Shown here: piece by piece, positions 61,430-64,000 of the stretch
Numbering within the stretch: position 1 is the first letter of the stretch
Layout of the letters: each line of letters begins with the position of its first letter
DNA from: an uncultured Pelagibacteraceae bacterium
GTDB taxonomy: Bacteria > Pseudomonadota > Alphaproteobacteria > Pelagibacterales > Pelagibacteraceae
Assembly: GCA_902555665.1 (NCBI GenBank)
Contig: CACDTF010000003.1
Span: forward strand, 28,361-92,360
Length of the DNA stretch: 64,000 nucleotides
Direction of reading: 5' to 3'
Made by a program: the position numbers and the translations under genes
Notes under the pieces: generated by a model
Seen by the model: the letters and a program-made list of their open reading frames with translations, nothing else
Databases searched by the model: none
Told to the model about the DNA's origin: nothing

Positions 61430-62599
61430 CTATTTAGAAAAAACGTTAGTTTTATTAGTTTTTTCCCATGAAAATGAACCATTTTCTTCTGGTTCTCTAC
61501 CAAAATGACCATAGGCGGCTGTTTTTTCATATATTGGTTTATTTAAATTCAACATTTCTCTGATACCTCTAGGACTCAAATCAAAATTTTCTTTAATCTT
61601 TTCTTCAACAAATTTATTTTTATCTAGATCGTTATCAAATAAATCGACATAGATAGATAATGGTTTTGATACGCCAATTGCATAAGCTAACTGAATTAAA
61701 CATTTTTCAGCAATTTTAGAACCAACAACATTTTTAGCAATATATCTTGCCGCATAAGCCGCTGATCTATCAACTTTGGTTGGATCTTTTCCTGAAAAAG
61801 CACCACCACCGTGAGGTGCGGCTCCACCATAAGTATCAACAATAATTTTTCTACCTGTCAAACCACAATCTCCATCTGGACCACCAATTACAAAATTTCC
61901 TGTAGGATTTACATAAAACTCATCCTCATTAAAATCATTAAGAAAATTCTCAGGAATAGATTTTAGCATATAAGGTCTAAGTAAATCTCTGACTTGTGAT
62001 TGATTAACATCTGGTGAGTGCTGTGAAGAGATAACTACTGATTTTACTTTTGAAGGTTTTCCATCAATATATTCAAATGTTACCTGGCTTTTTGAATCTG
62101 GTTCAATATTTTTTAGTTTTCCAGATTTTCTATCTTCAGCCATCAATCTTAAAATTTTATGAGAATAATGTATAGGTGCTGGCATTAAAACATCCGTTTC
62201 ATTACAAGCGTATCCAAACATAATACCTTGATCTCCAGCTCCTTCATCTTTATTGCCAGAGGAATCTACACCCATGGCAATATCAGCAGATTGGGAATGT
62301 AAATGACTTTCAATTTTTGTAGCTTCTTTCCAGGTAAAGCCTTCTTGGTCATAGCCAATATCTTTTATACAATTTCTTACTTTTTCAATTAATTCATCTT
62401 TTTTTATTTCAGGCCCTCTAACCTCACCTGCCAAAACAACTTTATTTGTTGTAGTTAATGTTTCGCATGCGACTCTAGAATATGGATCTCCTGAAATAAA
62501 ACTATCAACAACCATATCTGAAATCCTATCTGACACTTTATCTGGATGACCCTCTGAAACGGACTCACTCGTGAAAAGATAGTTTTTTAAATTACTCAT
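61430..62599 (-). CDS. metK: S-adenosylmethionine synthetase
   Basis: [47 protein letters not shown]. Confidence 0.98.
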   Translation of the reverse strand: MSNLKNYLFTSESVSEGHPDKVSDRISDMVVDSFISGDPYSRVACETLTTTNKVVLAGEVRGPEIKKDELIEKVRNCIKDIGYDQEGFTWKEATKIESHLHSQSADIAMGVDSSGNKDEGAGDQGIMFGYACNETDVLMPAPIHYSHKILRLMAEDRKSGKLKNIEPDSKSQVTFEYIDGKPSKVKSVVISSQHSPDVNQSQVRDLLRPYMLKSIPENFLNDFNEDEFYVNPTGNFVIGGPDGDCGLTGRKIIVDTYGGAAPHGGGAFSGKDPTKVDRSAAYAARYIAKNVVGSKIAEKCLIQLAYAIGVSKPLSIYVDLFDNDLDKNKFVEEKIKENFDLSPRGIREMLNLNKPIYEKTAAYGHFGREPEENGSFSWEKTNKTNVFSK

Positions 62600-64000
62600 T
62601 TCTAAGTTTCTTAAATGAAATTATCAAAAAAATATACAATAAAATTATAAATCCAAAAATTTTGTTTCCAAATTTTGCAAATAGAGTTGTCTCAATTTTT
62701 CTTGACTGAATTAAATCAATGTAACCTGATTTATTTATATCAACTTTTTGCTCAATAACTCCTAGTGGATTAATAATTGCTGTTGACCCATTATTTGCAG
62801 ACCTTAAAACATATTTCCCACTCTCTATCGCTCTAAAAATACTATGGGTAAAATGTTGTTCTGGGCCAATTGATTTACCAAACCAACCATCTTCAGAAAT
62901 ATTTACAATATAATCAAAGTTGCTGTTTGTGAAAATTTTACCTGAATAAATTATCTCATAACAAATAAGGGGCAATATTTTCAGTGATAAGTTATCGTAT
63001 TCCAGATCAATTATGCTTCTTTCTTTACCTTTTGTATATGGTTGGTAATCATTAGTAATTGTTTTTAAGCCAATATTTTTTAATAATTTTTCAAAAGGTA
63101 AAAACTCACCAAAAGGAACAAGATTAATTTTTTTATATGAATTTATTATATTTAGATTGTGATCAAAAATAGATAATGAATTAAAATATTTAATTGTTTT
63201 ATTTTTATCTTCTTTGCTATTAATTCCAATTGCTAGCAAATGATTTTCGTTGAATTTATCCTCAAACAACCATTTGTATTCTTTTAGTTGGTCTTGTGAA
63301 ATACCTGGGATAATACCTTCTGGCCAAATAAAAATTATTTTTTCACTTTTTTTAGGAGAGCTGATTTCAATTAGTTCTTCAATTGCTAATATAGGATTAA
63401 TATTGTTATAAAATCTATCTATGCTTATATTTGAACTTAAAATTCTTAGTTTATAGTCAAGATTTTTTACCTCTTGATTGTTAAATTTTTCTAAATTTTG
63501 TGAACCAAGTATATAAAATGACATAGTTATAATAAGAAATGCAATACAAATACTAACATCTCTTTTATTTTCTCTTAAAATAAATATTGATGGGCTTGAA
63601 AACAATGAAATGCAGAAAAGATTAAAACTGTAAGTACCTATGATTGATGTAATGTTTAAAATTTCGATTTGATTAGAGAAACTATAAGCAATTAAATTCC
63701 AAGGGAAACCAGTAAGTATTGATCCTCGTAGAAATTCTACTATTCCAAATATCAAAGAAAAAAGAAAAAATGAGCTCAAATTTTTATTTGGTTTCAAAAG
63801 CACAAATAAGTATGCGACTAAAGCATAAAACAAGGCTAAAAAAGCAGGTATTAATATTATTGTAAAAGGTATTAAAAAATTAAAATTTTGATCAAACGTT
63901 AATGATATCGAGATCCAATATAAATTACTTACAAAATAACCAAACCCAAATAACCATCCATAAAGAAAAAATATTCTTTTATTTTTATGAGACTCAAATT
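62592..64000 (-). CDS. lnt: Apolipoprotein N-acyltransferase, partial (5' end beyond the window)
   Basis: C-terminal nitrilase domain ([28 protein letters not shown]). Frame stays open upstream of the listed start at 63833 (a TTG codon) through to 64000, reading ...[42 protein letters not shown]... Confidence 0.93.
   Translation of the reverse strand, partial: FESHKNKRIFFLYGWLFGFGYFVSNLYWISISLTFDQNFNFLIPFTIILIPAFLALFYALVAYLFVLLKPNKNLSSFFLFSLIFGIVEFLRGSILTGFPWNLIAYSFSNQIEILNITSIIGTYSFNLFCISLFSSPSIFILRENKRDVSICIAFLIITMSFYILGSQNLEKFNNQEVKNLDYKLRILSSNISIDRFYNNINPILAIEELIEISSPKKSEKIIFIWPEGIIPGISQDQLKEYKWLFEDKFNENHLLAIGINSKEDKNKTIKYFNSLSIFDHNLNIINSYKKINLVPFGEFLPFEKLLKNIGLKTITNDYQPYTKGKERSIIDLEYDNLSLKILPLICYEIIYSGKIFTNSNFDYIVNISEDGWFGKSIGPEQHFTHSIFRAIESGKYVLRSANNGSTAIINPLGVIEQKVDINKSGYIDLIQSRKIETTLFAKFGNKIFGFIILLYIFLIISFKKLRNE

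Noticed and set aside
63833-63833. Listed start of the lnt ORF
   Set aside because: It is an internal TTG; the frame with Lnt-like membrane sequence stays open to the window edge
1-64000. CRISPR array, rRNA operon, IS element, integrase
   Set aside because: No regularly spaced repeats, rRNA motifs or recombinase/transposase proteins seen

Overview
AT-rich, gene-dense, streamlined alphaproteobacterial chromosome segment. Gene content and order look like SAR11/Candidatus Pelagibacter; this is inference, no search was run. Most of the window is core housekeeping: rpmI-infC-thrS, gltDB, aceEF, thiolase, a TAXI-type TRAP transporter, an SUV3/MgpS-like helicase-ferredoxin-CarD cluster, a dedA/dsbB/coq7 operon, argH-lysA, dnaN-dnaA, rpsT-mutM, ubiE-ubiB-coaBC-dut, a rubrerythrin/Fe-S/DUF3501 cluster with an Irr/Fur regulator and fabA-fabB-fabI, and pnp-rpsO-rbfA-infB-nusA-metK-lnt. 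There are two tRNA genes (Arg-ACG, Leu-CAA). No CRISPR, rRNA, transposase or integrase was seen. Strongest unexpected signals: (1) a 93-bp near-perfect direct repeat (88/93 identical), carrying the 5' end of tRNA-Leu, the intergenic region and the first codons of dedA, that brackets a sulfotransferase + ABC-transporter cassette; (2) an unlisted 30-aa ORF of 22 Lys/Arg residues (27668..27760, minus), convergent with a CarD protein that has its own Lys-rich histone-H1-like N-terminal tail, and preceded by a perfect 21-bp palindrome; (3) a homodimeric-type pyruvate dehydrogenase E1 with an extra N-terminal lipoyl domain closely resembling the one on the adjacent E2; (4) several short unlisted ORFs and hairpin/attenuator structures.
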